A stretch of DNA of 5,092 nucleotides, taken from assembly GCA_034433775.1 (NCBI GenBank), contig DAOUAI010000081.1, forward strand, positions 1 to 5,092. The letters run 5' to 3'. A model generated the notes under the pieces. It made no database searches. It saw only the letters and a list, made by a program, of their open reading frames with translations, and was not told the DNA's origin. Shown here piece after piece: positions 4,983 to 5,092 of this stretch. A program made the translations under genes and the position numbers. Within the stretch, counting starts at the first letter, position 1. Each line of letters begins with the position of its first letter. This stretch comes from CALJTV01 sp034433775. GTDB taxonomy: Bacteria; Chloroflexota; Dehalococcoidia; GIF9; UBA5629.

Positions 4983-5092
4983 ATGCCCAGAGTAAAGGTC
5001 GGTGATATAGAAATTTATTACGAGAGCCACGGGGAAGGGGAACCGCTGCTACTCATCATGGGTTTTGGTTCTTACTCTGCCCACTGGCATGT
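4983..5092 (+). CDS. Alpha/beta-hydrolase family protein (N-terminal fragment, cut by window edge)
   Basis: Only the first 36 residues are visible: MPRVKVGDIEIYYESHGEG, then EPLLLIMGFGSYSAHWH. The pattern 'v.dI.iyYE..GeGePLLLIMGfG....W' is the typical start of alpha/beta-hydrolases of the esterase / C-C hydrolase / haloperoxidase-like group. MGFG (26-29) takes the place of the HGxG oxyanion-hole motif. The nucleophile elbow and the catalytic Asp and His would lie beyond the window, so activity and substrate cannot be stated. The ATG has a strong GGAGG at 4972-4976 with a 6-nt spacer, which fixes the start. It is transcribed away from the mtn operon, and no functional link is evident. Confidence 0.82.
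   Translation, partial: MPRVKVGDIEIYYESHGEGEPLLLIMGFGSYSAHWH

Noticed and set aside
1..5092. Archaeal origin of the contig, suggested by archaemetzincin and the MTAP II-like cysteines
   Set aside because: The promoter with -35 and -10 elements, the bacterial type of PH-membrane protein and the SMPH-type methionine synthase favour a bacterium. It is not excluded without flanking sequence.

Overview
The window reads as bacterial DNA of moderate GC, tightly packed. Shine-Dalgarno sequences precede several genes, one good sigma70-type promoter is visible, and neighbouring genes overlap or nearly touch. The gene content (a short corrinoid-type 'core' methionine synthase, methylthioadenosine salvage enzymes, a bacterial archaemetzincin) suggests an anaerobe, and I favour a Dehalococcoidia-like Chloroflexota lineage. 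That placement rests on remembered protein resemblance, not on a search, and is only moderately sure. No rRNA, tRNA, CRISPR array, insertion sequence or phage gene was seen.

Layout: seven of the eight genes lie on the minus strand, in two transcription units that run from right to left. Unit A (4823 down to 1434) is a two-helix membrane protein with a bacterial PH-like domain, then mtnA (methylthioribose-1-phosphate isomerase), mtnP (methylthioadenosine phosphorylase) and a core-MetE-type methionine synthase. The junctions are a 7-nt overlap, a 2-nt gap and a 1-nt overlap, so the four genes are very probably one operon with coupled translation. Unit B (1314 down to the left edge) starts behind a promoter at 1352-1380. 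It holds a small Lys/Arg/Ala-rich AT-hook protein, a THEP1-type nucleoside triphosphatase (ATGA overlap) and an archaemetzincin (6-nt gap) that is cut by the window start just after its zinc motif. On the plus strand at the right edge, an alpha/beta-hydrolase starts divergently behind a strong ribosome binding site and is cut after 36 residues.

How the genes work together: MtnP splits methylthioadenosine (left over from S-adenosylmethionine use) into adenine and methylthioribose-1-phosphate, and MtnA isomerises the sugar to the ribulose form. The methionine synthase beside them would refill the methionine pool by methylating homocysteine, so unit A looks like a methionine/SAM-cycle maintenance operon. 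The rest of the classical salvage route (mtnB, mtnC/W/X, mtnD) is not in the window. Unit B has no obvious pathway: a DNA-binding basic protein, a nucleotide hydrolase and a zinc protease of mainly archaeal distribution form the least explained part of the window.

The two intergenic stretches, 1315-1433 and 4824-4982, are both under 300 bases. The first carries the unit B promoter. The second separates unit A from the divergent hydrolase and holds only weak promoter-like elements. No convincing intrinsic terminator was found after either unit.
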